A DNA stretch of 64,000 nt from Roseisalinus antarcticus (GTDB taxonomy: Bacteria > Pseudomonadota > Alphaproteobacteria > Rhodobacterales > Rhodobacteraceae): the NCBI RefSeq assembly GCF_900172355.1, contig NZ_FWFZ01000019.1, forward strand, positions 22,664-86,663. Reading direction: 5' to 3'. Positions 36,902 to 46,963 of this stretch are shown here, piece by piece. Numbering within the stretch: position 1 is the first letter of the stretch; each line of letters begins with the position of its first letter. The notes under the pieces are model-generated. The model was not told the origin of the DNA. It worked only from the letters and a program-made list of their open reading frames with translations, and ran no database searches. Made by a program: the position numbers and the translations under genes.

Positions 36902-38113
36902 TCAGATAATCCCCCGCGACTTCAGATCGGCCTGCGCCTCGGCGCTGAGCCCCAGAAGGTCACCGTAGACATAAGAATTGTGAGAGCCAAGCTCTGGCCC
37001 CACGTGCCGAATTGCGCCGGGCGTGTCCGACAGCCGCGGCGCCACATTCTGCATCTTCATCGAGCCGAAATCCGGGTGGTCGATGTCGATGATCGCCTCG
37101 CGGGCCTTGAAATGCGGGTCCGAGATCATGTCCTCGGCCTTGTAGATCAGGCCGCAGGGCACGCCGTGCTCGTCCATCTTCTGCTGCAGCGCCTCCAGCG
37201 GCACGGTGCGGGTCCAGTCCGAGATCAGGTCGTCGAGCTCCGTCTGGTTCGCCCCGCGCGCCGAATGGGTCGCATAGCGCGGGTCGGTGCCCAGCTCGGG
37301 CCGGCCCATTGCCTCGGCCAGGCGCTTGAATACGGTATCCTGGTTCGCCGCGATCAGCAGGAACTTGTCATCCGCCGTCGGATAGACATTCGATGGCGCG
37401 ACGTTGGGCAGGATCGCCCCCGTCCGCTCACGCACATAGCCCGCCACGTCGTATTCGGTGACGAGGCTTTCCATCATATTGAGCACGGCCTCGTAGATCG
37501 CGCTGTCGACGATCTGTCCCTTGCCGGTCCGCTCGCGGGCATGCAGCGCCATCAGCGCCCCCATGCAGGCGTGCATCGCCGCCAGCTCGTCCCCGATCGA
37601 GATGCCCATGCGCGAGGGACGGTTGCCGGGATCGCCCGAGACATAGCGCAGCCCGCCCATCGCCTCGCCGATCGCGCCGTAGCCCGCGCGGGACGAATAG
37701 GGGCCGGTCTGACCGAAGCCTGTCACCCGCACCATGATCAGCCTGGGGTTGATCCTGGCGAGCTCCTCGTAACCGAGGTTCCAGCGCTCCAGCGTGCCGG
37801 GGCGGAAATTCTCGATCAGGATGTCGGTGTCGCGGATCAGGTCGCGGATCATCTCCTGCGCCTCGGGGGTGCGCAGGTTGATGGTGACGGATTTCTTGTT
37901 GCGCGCGACGACCGGCCACCAGAGCGACTTGCCATGGGGTTTTTCCCGGCCCCACTGGCGCATCGGGTCGCCGATCTCGGGCTGCTCGAACTTGATGACC
38001 TCGGCGCCGAAGTCGGCCATCAGCTGGCCACAGAACGGCCCCGCGAGAAGCTGGCCCATCTCGATCACGCGGACATCGCTCAGCGGTCCTTGCCGCGCCT
38101 CGGCTTCCGTCAT
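36902..38113 (-). CDS. Class III (CaiB/BaiF) CoA-transferase
   Basis: 403 aa from the ATG at 38113 (MTEAEARQGPLSDVRVIEMG), preceded by GGGGAGG; an ATG 42 bp upstream has no such site. Family features are LAGPFCGQLMADFGAEVIKFEQP, KKSVTINLRTPEAQEMIRDLI, IENFRPGTLERWNLGY and the catalytic Asp in SIGDELAAMHA. These enzymes move CoA from a donor such as succinyl-CoA to an organic acid. It heads the minus-strand operon and is divergent from an HMG-CoA-lyase-family gene, which suggests that its product, a hydroxy-acyl-CoA, is the lyase substrate. Confidence 0.88.
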   Translation of the reverse strand: MTEAEARQGPLSDVRVIEMGQLLAGPFCGQLMADFGAEVIKFEQPEIGDPMRQWGREKPHGKSLWWPVVARNKKSVTINLRTPEAQEMIRDLIRDTDILIENFRPGTLERWNLGYEELARINPRLIMVRVTGFGQTGPYSSRAGYGAIGEAMGGLRYVSGDPGNRPSRMGISIGDELAAMHACMGALMALHARERTGKGQIVDSAIYEAVLNMMESLVTEYDVAGYVRERTGAILPNVAPSNVYPTADDKFLLIAANQDTVFKRLAEAMGRPELGTDPRYATHSARGANQTELDDLISDWTRTVPLEALQQKMDEHGVPCGLIYKAEDMISDPHFKAREAIIDIDHPDFGSMKMQNVAPRLSDTPGAIRHVGPELGSHNSYVYGDLLGLSAEAQADLKSRGII

Positions 38114-38171
38114 CTTGCCTCCCCAGTTCCGGTCAAACGATTCTTGTTGCGTCAAAGGTAACGTCGGGTAA

Positions 38172-38184
38172 TTTGTATACCAAA
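38172..38184. promoter_or_regulatory. Candidate GntR operator between divergent genes
   Basis: TTTGTATACCAAA is a near-palindrome centred on GTATAC, in the 85-bp space between the CoA-transferase and lyase genes. FCD-type GntR proteins commonly bind short dyads of this kind, and a GntR-FCD gene is third on the plus-strand side (39101). Confidence 0.45.
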
Positions 38185-38198
38185 ATCAAGGGAAACCA

Positions 38199-39104
38199 AT
38201 GAAAATGATCGAAAATGTCGAAATAATCGAGGTTTCGCCGAGAGATGGGATACAAAATGACCCGGTCTTGCTGTCGACGGAGGCGAAGCTCGCGCTGATC
38301 GGCCGGGCCCGGGCGGCGGGCCTGCGCAGCTTCGAGGTCACGAGTTTCGTCAACCCCAAGCGGGTGCCGCAGATGGCGGATGCCGATGCCGTGGTCGCCG
38401 GGCTGCCACGGGATGACGGCCGCTACATCGGGCTGACCCTGAACCGCCGGGGCTACGACAGGGCCGTCGCCGCGGGGCTGCGGGATGCGAATTTCGTCGT
38501 CGTGGCCAGCGACACGTTCAACCAGCGCAACCAGGGCGTTCCAACCCAGCGCAGCATCGCGGATTTCGCGGAAATTCGCGGGCAGGCGGCATCGGGCCTG
38601 GCGCTGGGCTGCACCATCGGCGCCGCCTTCGGGTGCCCCTTCGAGGGCGAGGTGCCGCTGGCGCGGTTGATGGAGGTCGTGGAGGCGGTGATGGCCCACG
38701 CCCCGGACGAACTGTCGCTGGCCGATACCATCGGCGTGGCCACCCCGCGCGACGTCACCGAAAGGGTCGGCGCGGTGCGCGCGGCCTTTCCCGACGTGCC
38801 GCTGCGGCTGCACCTGCACAACACGCGCAACACCGGAATCGCCAACGCCTGGGCGGGGCTCGAGGCCGGTGTCCGCCGGTTCGATGCGAGCCTCGGCGGC
38901 GTCGGCGGCTGTCCCTTCGCGCCCCGGGCCACGGGCAATATCGCGACAGAGGACCTGGTCTACATGCTGGACCGGGCGGGGATACCGACCGGCGTCGACC
39001 TGGATGCCGCCATCGAGACGGCCGCATGGCTGGAGGCGCAGCTGGGCCGCACCCTGCCGGGCATGGTCATGAAGGCGGGCGGATTCCCTGCCGGCGCCGC
39101 ATGA
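38199..39104 (+). CDS. HMG-CoA-lyase-family enzyme
   Basis: 301 aa TIM-barrel lyase. The motifs VSPRDGIQND (start of barrel), FEVTSFVNPKRVPQMADAD, the metal-binding RLHLHNTRNTG (HxH) and GGVGGCPFAPRATGN with the active-site cysteine are all present. Relatives cleave 3-hydroxy-3-methylglutaryl-CoA to acetoacetate and acetyl-CoA, or citramalyl-CoA and similar tertiary-alcohol CoA esters. Divergent pairing with a class III CoA-transferase favours a two-step activation and cleavage of an exogenous hydroxy-dicarboxylate. Start: ATG at 38199, with AAGGGAAA upstream. Confidence 0.88.
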   Translation: MKMIENVEIIEVSPRDGIQNDPVLLSTEAKLALIGRARAAGLRSFEVTSFVNPKRVPQMADADAVVAGLPRDDGRYIGLTLNRRGYDRAVAAGLRDANFVVVASDTFNQRNQGVPTQRSIADFAEIRGQAASGLALGCTIGAAFGCPFEGEVPLARLMEVVEAVMAHAPDELSLADTIGVATPRDVTERVGAVRAAFPDVPLRLHLHNTRNTGIANAWAGLEAGVRRFDASLGGVGGCPFAPRATGNIATEDLVYMLDRAGIPTGVDLDAAIETAAWLEAQLGRTLPGMVMKAGGFPAGAA

Positions 39105-39784
39105 AGGACGGGGCCCGCCAGGGCGCGGCGGCCGATCTGGCCTACGAGACGATCCGCACCCGGATCCTCTCGGGGGAGCTCGCGCCGGGCACGCGGCTGA
39201 CGGAGCAGGCCCTGGCGACCGAGCTCGACCTCAGCCGCACGCCCGTGCGCGACGCGCTCAAGCGGTTGCTGCTGGAAGGGTTCGCCGAGCGCGGCACCGG
39301 CTATTCCACCCGGGTCGCGCCCTTCGAGGCCAACGAGCTGGAGCAGGTCTACGAGATCCGACTCCGGCTCGAATCCTACGCGGCCGAGCGCGCGGCGCTC
39401 AACGCCACCGCCAAGCAGATCGACCGGATGGATGAGCTTGCGCAACTCATGGCGCGCCACACGCCGCCCCGGACCCCCACCGATTTCCGCATCATCTCCG
39501 AGGCCAACGAGGCATTCCATCGCCAGATCGCCGAGGCCGCGCATTCCGCAAGGTTGATCACCGTGCTGGCGGCGGCGTTCGACGTCGGCGTCGTCGCCCG
39601 GACCTATCACAGCTACTCCGAAAGCGACCTGATCCGGTCCATCGGCCACCACCGCGAGATCGTCGACGCGATCCGCGCACGGGATCCGCACTGGGCCTCC
39701 AGCGTCATGTCCAGCCACATCCTGGCGGCGATCCGGTCGGCGGCAAAGCTGTCGTCGGCACAGCGGCCGGATGGCCCGGAATAG
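39101..39784 (+). CDS. GntR-family regulator, FCD subfamily
   Basis: 227 aa, starting at the ATG at 39101 that overlaps the lyase stop (ATGA). The winged HTH is LAPGTRLTEQALATELDLSRTPVRDALKRLLLEGFAE; the FCD domain has EANEAFHRQIAEAA and SIGHHREIVDAIRARD, carrying the His/Asp ligand pattern. Being coupled to the lyase and opposite the hydantoinase operon, it is the obvious candidate local regulator, with the near-palindrome at 38172 as a possible site. Confidence 0.87.
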   Translation: MKDGARQGAAADLAYETIRTRILSGELAPGTRLTEQALATELDLSRTPVRDALKRLLLEGFAERGTGYSTRVAPFEANELEQVYEIRLRLESYAAERAALNATAKQIDRMDELAQLMARHTPPRTPTDFRIISEANEAFHRQIAEAAHSARLITVLAAAFDVGVVARTYHSYSESDLIRSIGHHREIVDAIRARDPHWASSVMSSHILAAIRSAAKLSSAQRPDGPE

Positions 39785-39974
39785 GAACCCAAAGCGGTTT
39801 GAAGGGCAATCAGCGTGCAATTCTTCGGATTCGGCTCCGCAGGCTGCACAAAATGTATTCATCTGCATGACGAAGGAGCGGATTCCAGGGGGTGGGTTGC
39901 AATCCCGGGCGTCGTCGGCTTTAGTTTGCTCCAAGAAAGCCGATCAAACCGGTTGGAAACACGGGGAGAACCAC

Positions 39975-41075
<1,101 letters not shown>

Positions 41076-41162
41076 GACGGCATTCGGCGGGTGCTGCGTT
41101 CGGGTGTCCGGAACGGCGCAGGCTGTAAGCGAAAAAACCGGACAAAAACACGGGAGACGAAT

Positions 41163-42284
41163 ATGAAGACCAACAGGATTCTAATGGCGACGTCGGCACT
41201 TGTTGCCGGGACCACGGCCGTCTGGGCCGCCGGCCATGTCGAAATGGCCGACAGCATGACCCTTGTCAGCTGGGGCGGCGCCTACCAGTCATCGCAACAG
41301 AAAGCCTATCTCGAGCCCTATCTCGAGATGAACCCTGAGATCAGCGCGACCTGGGATGAGAGCTCTCCGCAGGCCGTGGCGCGCATGCGCGCCATGTATG
41401 AGGCCGACAACGTGACCTGGGACCTCGTCGACGTTGTGGCCTCTGACGCCATCCGCCTTTGCGACGAAGGTCTGGCGATGGAGGTCGATCACGACGAGAT
41501 CCTTGCGCCGGCACCCGATGGCACGCCCGCATCCGAAGATTTCGGAGACCTGATCGTGTCCGACTGCTTCATCCCGCAGATCGTCTATTCGACCACGGCG
41601 GCCTACAGGACGGATGTCGAGGCGTGGAACGGCGAGACGCCCAGCGACATCTGTGCGCTCTTCGACCTCGAGACCTTCCCGGGAACCCGGACGCTCGAGC
41701 GGCGGCCGATCAACAACCTCGAATGGGCACTGATCTGCGACGGCGTGGCGCAGGAGGACGTTTACGACGTGCTCGAGACCCAAGAGGGCCAGGACCGTGC
41801 CTTCGCCAAGCTCGACGAGATCAAGGATGAAACGATCTGGTGGTCGTCGGCAGCCGAATCGATCCAGTCGATGGCTGACGGCGAGGCGGTGATCGGCTCG
41901 TCCTACAACGGCCGCTTCTTCTCTGCGATCGTGGAGCAGGACCAGCCCATCGCCATGCTCTGGGACGCGCAGGTGTTCGACCTTGACGGCTGGATCATCC
42001 CGGCCGATCTGCCCGATGACCGTCTGGCCCGCGTGCTGGACTTCGTCTACTTCGCCACGGATACCCAGCGTCTGGCGGATCAGGCCGCTTACATCTCCTA
42101 CGGTCCGGCGCGCGCCAGCTCCGCACCACTGGTGGGCGACCACGCAGAGCTTGGCGTGGCCATGGCTCCGCACATGCCGACCAACCCGGCGAACGCAACC
42201 AACCCCTTCGTCTACAACTACACCTGGTGGGCGGATTATCGCGACGATCTGGACGCCAAGTTCCAGGCGTGGCTCGCGCAGTAA
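41163..42284 (+). CDS. Spermidine/putrescine-type periplasmic binding protein
   Basis: 373 aa. A signal peptide spans residues 1-22 (MATSALVAGTTAVWAAG). Mature landmarks are LVSWGGAYQSSQQKAYLEPYLE, WDLVDVVASDAIRLCDEGLA, IVYSTTAAYRTD and MADGEAVIGSSYNGR, typical of PotD/PotF-like (SBP_bac_6/8) proteins; the mature chain is acidic. RINNLEW-like residues and WSSAAESIQ line the expected ligand cleft. It lies 87 bp after the ATPase gene and provides the substrate specificity. Confidence 0.87.
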   Translation: MKTNRILMATSALVAGTTAVWAAGHVEMADSMTLVSWGGAYQSSQQKAYLEPYLEMNPEISATWDESSPQAVARMRAMYEADNVTWDLVDVVASDAIRLCDEGLAMEVDHDEILAPAPDGTPASEDFGDLIVSDCFIPQIVYSTTAAYRTDVEAWNGETPSDICALFDLETFPGTRTLERRPINNLEWALICDGVAQEDVYDVLETQEGQDRAFAKLDEIKDETIWWSSAAESIQSMADGEAVIGSSYNGRFFSAIVEQDQPIAMLWDAQVFDLDGWIIPADLPDDRLARVLDFVYFATDTQRLADQAAYISYGPARASSAPLVGDHAELGVAMAPHMPTNPANATNPFVYNYTWWADYRDDLDAKFQAWLAQ

Positions 42285-42354
42285 GCGCTGATACTTTCGG
42301 GGCGGGCCCTTGTCGGTCCGGCCCGGCTTTGACGGGACGCAGAGGGGGGATGAG

Positions 42355-42642
42355 ATGCCCAAGGGCTATATCATCGGCCACATCACCGTGACGGATCCGG
42401 AGGCATACAAGGAGTATGTCGCTAAGGATACGGTGTTCATGGCGGCCTCCGGCGGACGGTTCATCGTCCGCGGCGGGCAATCCGAGACCCCCGAGGGCGC
42501 GACCCAGAACCGTCATGTCGTCATCGAATTCGACAGTTTCGAGGCTGCCCGGGCGGCCTATTACGACCCCGATTACCAAGCCATCGCCGATATTCGCCGC
42601 AGGACAGCCGAGAGCACGATGATTCTCGTCGAGGGAACCTGA
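42355..42642 (+). CDS. DUF1330 ferredoxin-like small protein
   Basis: 95 aa. It reads KGYIIGHITVTDPEAYKEYV, AKDTVFMAASGGRFIVRGGQ, then HVVIEFDSFEAARAAYYDPDYQ and ends DIRRRTAESTMILVEG, the clear DUF1330 pattern of the dimeric alpha/beta-barrel superfamily. Such folds bind small aromatic or hydrophobic compounds, and the role is not established. Lying between the binding-protein and permease genes, it may act on the imported compound. GAGGGGGGA provides a strong ribosome site. Confidence 0.85.
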   Translation: MPKGYIIGHITVTDPEAYKEYVAKDTVFMAASGGRFIVRGGQSETPEGATQNRHVVIEFDSFEAARAAYYDPDYQAIADIRRRTAESTMILVEGT

Positions 42643-42759
42643 CGCAAGTGTGCCGCGGCGTGACGCCGGGGCCGGACGAGGGGGCGGAGAACGCTCCGAA
42701 ACAGAGACAGGACGCCCTGGGAGAGAAGATCGCCCGGAGCAGGCCGAGGAGAAGCGCCA

Positions 42760-44463
42760 ATGACCGACGCGACAGCAGGGCCCAGGCCGAATTCGGACGC
42801 CGGGGGCAAGGACAAGCCTTCCGGACCGATGCTTGCGGCAGACGGAACGTCTCTGAAGTCGTCGCTCGCGCGCTCCATGCGGCGGCAGAAGATCAAGGCG
42901 TTGCTGCTGGTTGCGCCGCTGCTGATCTTCATCATGATAACCTTCATCATCCCGATCGGGCAGATGCTTTTCCGGTCGGTCGAAAATCAGATCGTCTCTG
43001 ACACGCTCCCCCGCACTGTTGTCGCGCTGGACTCTTGGGATGCTGAAAGCGGCGATCCGCCGAGCCAGGCGGTCTTTGCCGCGATGGCCCGCGACATGGT
43101 GGTTGCCACGGAACTCAATAATCACACCAGCCTCGGCTCGCGCCTGAATTACGAGACGACGGGGCTTTCCTCGCTCTTCCGTCAGGCAGGTCGCGAGGTG
43201 GACGACTTCGGAGAGGATCACACCGACGCCTTCGAAGAGATCGACCCGCTCTGGGTAGAGCCCGCGACCTGGGTGACCATGTTCGCCTCCGACAACTGGG
43301 TGGAGGCGCATGCGGAATGGGCCGAACGCGCCGAGGCTGCGGGCTTCGGCTTCGACGAGCTTCCGCCGCCGTTCGAATTCAGCGAGGGCGTGCAAGAGCC
43401 CCTGCCGCGCACCTCGGCCATGTTCGCGGACTTCGCCCGCGTCCTGCGGGTCGAGGACGAGGAAACGCCGGCCGAGGAAGAGCCCTGGAATATCGTCTAT
43501 CTGTCGCTCTACGAAGATCTTGCGGCGGATCCGTCCGCGCCGTCCGCCTATGACGGCGAGACCCGGGCGCTGCTCGAAGAGGCGCTGGCCATCACCGACA
43601 CGATGGGGCCATTCGATTATCAGGCCGCCTTCGAGGAGATCGACGAGGATTGGCTGGGCTATGACCTCTGGTCGACGATCCAGACGTTCTCGCCGTCCTA
43701 CACGCCGGGCTATTTCCTGGCCTCGATCGACCGTCAGCTGACGCCGGACGGGGTCGAGGTGGTCGATGACGACCGCAAGATCTATGGCACATTGTTCCTG
43801 CGGACGATGGTGATGTCCCTGATGATCACCTTCAGCTGCATCCTTCTGGGCTATCCGGTGGCATGGCTGCTGGCGAACCTGCCGATGCGGACGGCGAACG
43901 TCCTGATGATCCTTGTCCTGCTTCCGTTCTGGACATCGCTGCTGGTGCGAACCTCGGCGTGGAAAGTCCTGTTGCAGCAGCAGGGGGTGATCAACGATCT
44001 GCTTGTCTGGCTGGGCCTCGTGAACGATGCCAGCCGGCTCGCCCTGATCAACAACCAGACCGGCACGATCATTGCGATGACGCATATCCTTCTGCCGTTC
44101 ATGATCCTGCCGCTCTACTCGGTGATGAAGACCGTGCCGCCAAGCTACCTGCGGGCGGCGAAGTCCCTTGGGGCCACGAACTGGACGGCCTTCTGGCGGG
44201 TCTATTTCCCGCAGTCGGTCCCGGGGATCGGCGCGGGCTCGATCCTCGTCTTCATCCTGTCGATCGGCTACTACATCACGCCCGAGATCGTGGGCGGCAC
44301 CAAGGGTGTCTTCATCTCGAACCGGATCGCCTACCACATCTCCAGCTCGCTGAACTGGGGTCTGGCCGCGGCGCTCGGCTCCATCCTGCTGGCGCTCGTG
44401 CTGGTGCTGTACTGGCTCTACGACCGGATCGTGGGCATCGACAACGTGAACCTGGGGGGCTGA
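42760..44463 (+). CDS. PotB-like ABC permease with large periplasmic insertion
   Basis: 567 aa, about twice the usual PotB length. TM1 is near residues 46-66 (KALLLVAPLLIFIMITFIIP). Residues 75-340 form an acidic, mostly helical insertion facing the periplasm (DDFGEDHTDAFEEIDPLW, EDEETPAEEEPWNIVYLSLY). The normal five-helix permease core follows with LRAAKSLGATNWTAFWRVYFPQSVPGIGAG (EAA motif). The insertion may contact the binding protein or sense substrate. It stops 4 bp before the next permease gene. Confidence 0.87.
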   Translation: MTDATAGPRPNSDAGGKDKPSGPMLAADGTSLKSSLARSMRRQKIKALLLVAPLLIFIMITFIIPIGQMLFRSVENQIVSDTLPRTVVALDSWDAESGDPPSQAVFAAMARDMVVATELNNHTSLGSRLNYETTGLSSLFRQAGREVDDFGEDHTDAFEEIDPLWVEPATWVTMFASDNWVEAHAEWAERAEAAGFGFDELPPPFEFSEGVQEPLPRTSAMFADFARVLRVEDEETPAEEEPWNIVYLSLYEDLAADPSAPSAYDGETRALLEEALAITDTMGPFDYQAAFEEIDEDWLGYDLWSTIQTFSPSYTPGYFLASIDRQLTPDGVEVVDDDRKIYGTLFLRTMVMSLMITFSCILLGYPVAWLLANLPMRTANVLMILVLLPFWTSLLVRTSAWKVLLQQQGVINDLLVWLGLVNDASRLALINNQTGTIIAMTHILLPFMILPLYSVMKTVPPSYLRAAKSLGATNWTAFWRVYFPQSVPGIGAGSILVFILSIGYYITPEIVGGTKGVFISNRIAYHISSSLNWGLAAALGSILLALVLVLYWLYDRIVGIDNVNLGG

Positions 44464-44467
44464 GGCC

Positions 44468-45703
44468 ATGAGCGACGCATTGACAAACCCCGCCGACGTG
44501 GCGAGCGAACACAAGGCCGTCACCACCTTCGCGATGCCGCTGACGGCGCTTCTGGGGGTGATCCTGGGATATGTTGGCGGACAGGCCGCCTCGATGCCGC
44601 TGATCGGAGTCATCGTCGGGGCGATCCTCGGCGCGGCCTTTGCCTATGTCTCGGGCATGGTGCTGGAGCACAACCGGACCATGGGCCGCTGGGGCGCGAT
44701 CGCACTCTGCGGTGCGCTGGGCCTGATCGCCGGCGGCTTCGGCGGCCTCGTCGGCGGCGCCATCATCGGCGCCATCCTGAGCTGGGCGGCCTACTGGCTG
44801 ACTTCGGGCGACTACCGCAGGGGGGTGCCGATCTACTCCACCCCCGGACAGGTGCTGTGGCACAACAGCTTCCTGTTCATCTGCGGGTTCATCTTCTTCT
44901 TCCTGATCGCGCCGATCCTGACCATCATTCCGCTGAGCTTCAACGCCGAGAACTTCTTCACCTTCACGCCGGAGATGCTGCGGCTCGACCCGGCGGGCTA
45001 TTCGCTGAAGCACTACCAGGACTTCTTCAACAGCAGCGACTGGCAGCTGGCGATGCGGAACTCGCTGATCATCGCGCCCTTCGCGACGATCATCGCGGTG
45101 ACGCTGGGCACGATCGCGGCCATCGGCCTCTCGCAGTCCCATATTCCGGGGCGGCAGGCGATCATGGCGATCATGATCTCGCCGATGATCGTCCCGCTGA
45201 TCATCTCGGCCACGGGGATGTTCTTCTTCTACTCGGCGATGGGCAACTGGCTCGAGGACAACCTCGGCTTCAGCCAGGAGATGACAGGTTACATCAAGGT
45301 TATCCTCGCCCACGCGGCGCTGGGTATTCCCTTCGTCATCATCACGGTGACGGCGACGCTCGTCGGCTTCGACCGGTCGCTGACCCGCGCCTCTGCGAAC
45401 CTCGGCGCGGGGCCGGTCAAGACTTTCTTCAAGGTCCAGATGCCGCTGATCCTGCCCGGCGTGATCTCGGGCGGTCTCTTCGCCTTCATCACCTCGTTCG
45501 ACGAGGTGGTCGTGGTGCTCTTCGTCGGTGCGGCCGCGCAGAAGACGTTGCCGTGGCAAATGTTCATCGGCCTGCGCGAGCAGATCTCGCCGACGATCCT
45601 CGCCGTGGCGACAATCCTGGTGACCTTCTCGGTCATCCTGCTGATTACGCTGGAGCTTCTGCGGCGCCGGTCCGAGCGGCTGCGGGGCATGACCCCGGGC
45701 TGA
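44468..45703 (+). CDS. PotC-like ABC permease with extra N-terminal helices
   Basis: 411 aa. The PotC core starts near residue 130 (LWHNSFLFICGFIFFFLIAPILTIIPLSFNAE) and ends with RASANLGAGPVKTFFKVQMPLILPGVISGG (EAA motif). The first 125 residues add about four glycine-rich helices (AMPLTALLGVILGYVGGQAAS, GGLVGGAIIGAILSWAAYWL) absent from ordinary PotC. It pairs with the upstream permease. Together with the ATPase and binding protein it completes the importer. Confidence 0.87.
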   Translation: MSDALTNPADVASEHKAVTTFAMPLTALLGVILGYVGGQAASMPLIGVIVGAILGAAFAYVSGMVLEHNRTMGRWGAIALCGALGLIAGGFGGLVGGAIIGAILSWAAYWLTSGDYRRGVPIYSTPGQVLWHNSFLFICGFIFFFLIAPILTIIPLSFNAENFFTFTPEMLRLDPAGYSLKHYQDFFNSSDWQLAMRNSLIIAPFATIIAVTLGTIAAIGLSQSHIPGRQAIMAIMISPMIVPLIISATGMFFFYSAMGNWLEDNLGFSQEMTGYIKVILAHAALGIPFVIITVTATLVGFDRSLTRASANLGAGPVKTFFKVQMPLILPGVISGGLFAFITSFDEVVVVLFVGAAAQKTLPWQMFIGLREQISPTILAVATILVTFSVILLITLELLRRRSERLRGMTPG

Positions 45704-45938
45704 TCCGGGCCTTCGGCCCTCGCCGCGGCAAAGATCCTGTCCGGCCCCTGCGTTGGGGTCGGACACCAAATTCCGGGACTCCTGCCTGACTGACGGTCGC
45801 GGTTCAGCCCCATTTCCCTTTTTGACGAAAGATCGCCCGGGATTGCGTGCTTGGACGCGGCGCTGGGGGGGGAGCTGGCCGCCGAGCGGCGGCGCGGCGG
45901 GGGCGGGGTGTCACCCCTTCGGTCGGGCAGGGCCGGGG
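45704..45938. other. Convergent intergenic region
   Basis: Contains a weak hairpin (GGGCC-TTC-GGCCC at 45707-45719) just after the permease stop and long G-runs near 45870-45910, with no gene. It separates two converging transcription units. Confidence 0.4.
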
Positions 45939-46868
45939 TCAGGGTAGGATCGCGAGCCAGCACCAGACGGTCAGGATCGACAGGCCCGTCCCGATCAGCA
46001 CGGCCGAGGCCGCGACCCGTCGCGCCGTGCCGTACATGTTGGCGAAGACGTAGGTGTTGACCCCGGGTGCCATGGCCGCGGTGACGACGGCGGACCGGAG
46101 TGCCGCGTCGCTGATGTCCAGCGCCCGGCCGACCCCGAAGGCGATGGCCGGGTGCAGCACCAAGCTGAGCGAGCATACGTAGAGGATCGCCCGCATGTCG
46201 CCCTGGGGCCGGTAGCGATAGAGCACGCCGCCGAGGCTGAAGAGCGCGGCCGGCAGGGCCGACCGCACGATCAGGTCGACCGCATCGGTCGCAAAGCCCG
46301 GCAGGGCGAGCCCGCTGAGGTTGACCGCAAAGCCGAGCGCGATGCCGAGGATCAGCGCGTTGGAGAAGATCGCCTTCAGGATCTTGGCGGGCAGGGCGCG
46401 GGCCGGGGCGCCACGGGCGCGGACCACCTCCATCGCGGTCATGCCGAGTCCGTAGCAGAAGGGTGCGTGGATCGCGATCACGGCGTAATTGCTGGCCAGC
46501 GATTCGGTGCCGTAGGCGCGCTCCATGATCGGCAGGCCGAGCAGGACCGAGTTCGAAAAGAGCCCGGAGAAGCCGAAGGCCACGCAATCGTCCCAGGGGC
46601 GCCCGAACAGGTGGCGCGCCCCGAAGAAGCCCGCGACGAAGCCCGAGACCGCGCCGGTGTAGAAGGTGACGAGCAGCGGCCACTCGAACGATCGGTCGAG
46701 GTCCAGCGTCGAGATCGCGCGAAACAGCAGGCACGGGATCGCGATGTTCTGCGTGAACTTCACCAGCGTGTCGATGCCCTCGTCCGAGAAGAGGTTGCGC
46801 CACCGGGCCAGGTAGCCGAAGCCGATGACCAGGAAGACGGGCATGATGACGTCGAGCAGCGCACTCAT
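45939..46868 (-). CDS. AEC-family (auxin efflux carrier-like) transporter
   Basis: 309 aa with about ten helices: LDVIMPVFLVIGFGYLARW at the start, NSVLLGLPIMERAYG (a family discontinuous-helix motif) and VVTAAMAPGVNTYVFANMYG near the C-terminal repeat. Bacterial AEC proteins export or import malate and other carboxylates. The substrate is unknown. It lies 95 bp beyond the MBL-fold gene on the same strand and may be separately transcribed. Confidence 0.85.
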   Translation of the reverse strand: MSALLDVIMPVFLVIGFGYLARWRNLFSDEGIDTLVKFTQNIAIPCLLFRAISTLDLDRSFEWPLLVTFYTGAVSGFVAGFFGARHLFGRPWDDCVAFGFSGLFSNSVLLGLPIMERAYGTESLASNYAVIAIHAPFCYGLGMTAMEVVRARGAPARALPAKILKAIFSNALILGIALGFAVNLSGLALPGFATDAVDLIVRSALPAALFSLGGVLYRYRPQGDMRAILYVCSLSLVLHPAIAFGVGRALDISDAALRSAVVTAAMAPGVNTYVFANMYGTARRVAASAVLIGTGLSILTVWCWLAILP

Positions 46869-46963
46869 GTGTCGGGCGTCCGGAATGAGGCGGGGGCGGG
46901 AGCCTCCGGCGGGAGTTTGCCGGCCAAGATGAAAGGCGGGCCTTGGCGCCTGGTGTCGCGCAC

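Noticed and set aside
41995..44613. An 872-codon minus-strand frame opposite the permease and binding-protein genes
   Set aside because: Antisense to clear ABC transporter genes, low-complexity His/Arg/Asp composition typical of shadow frames.
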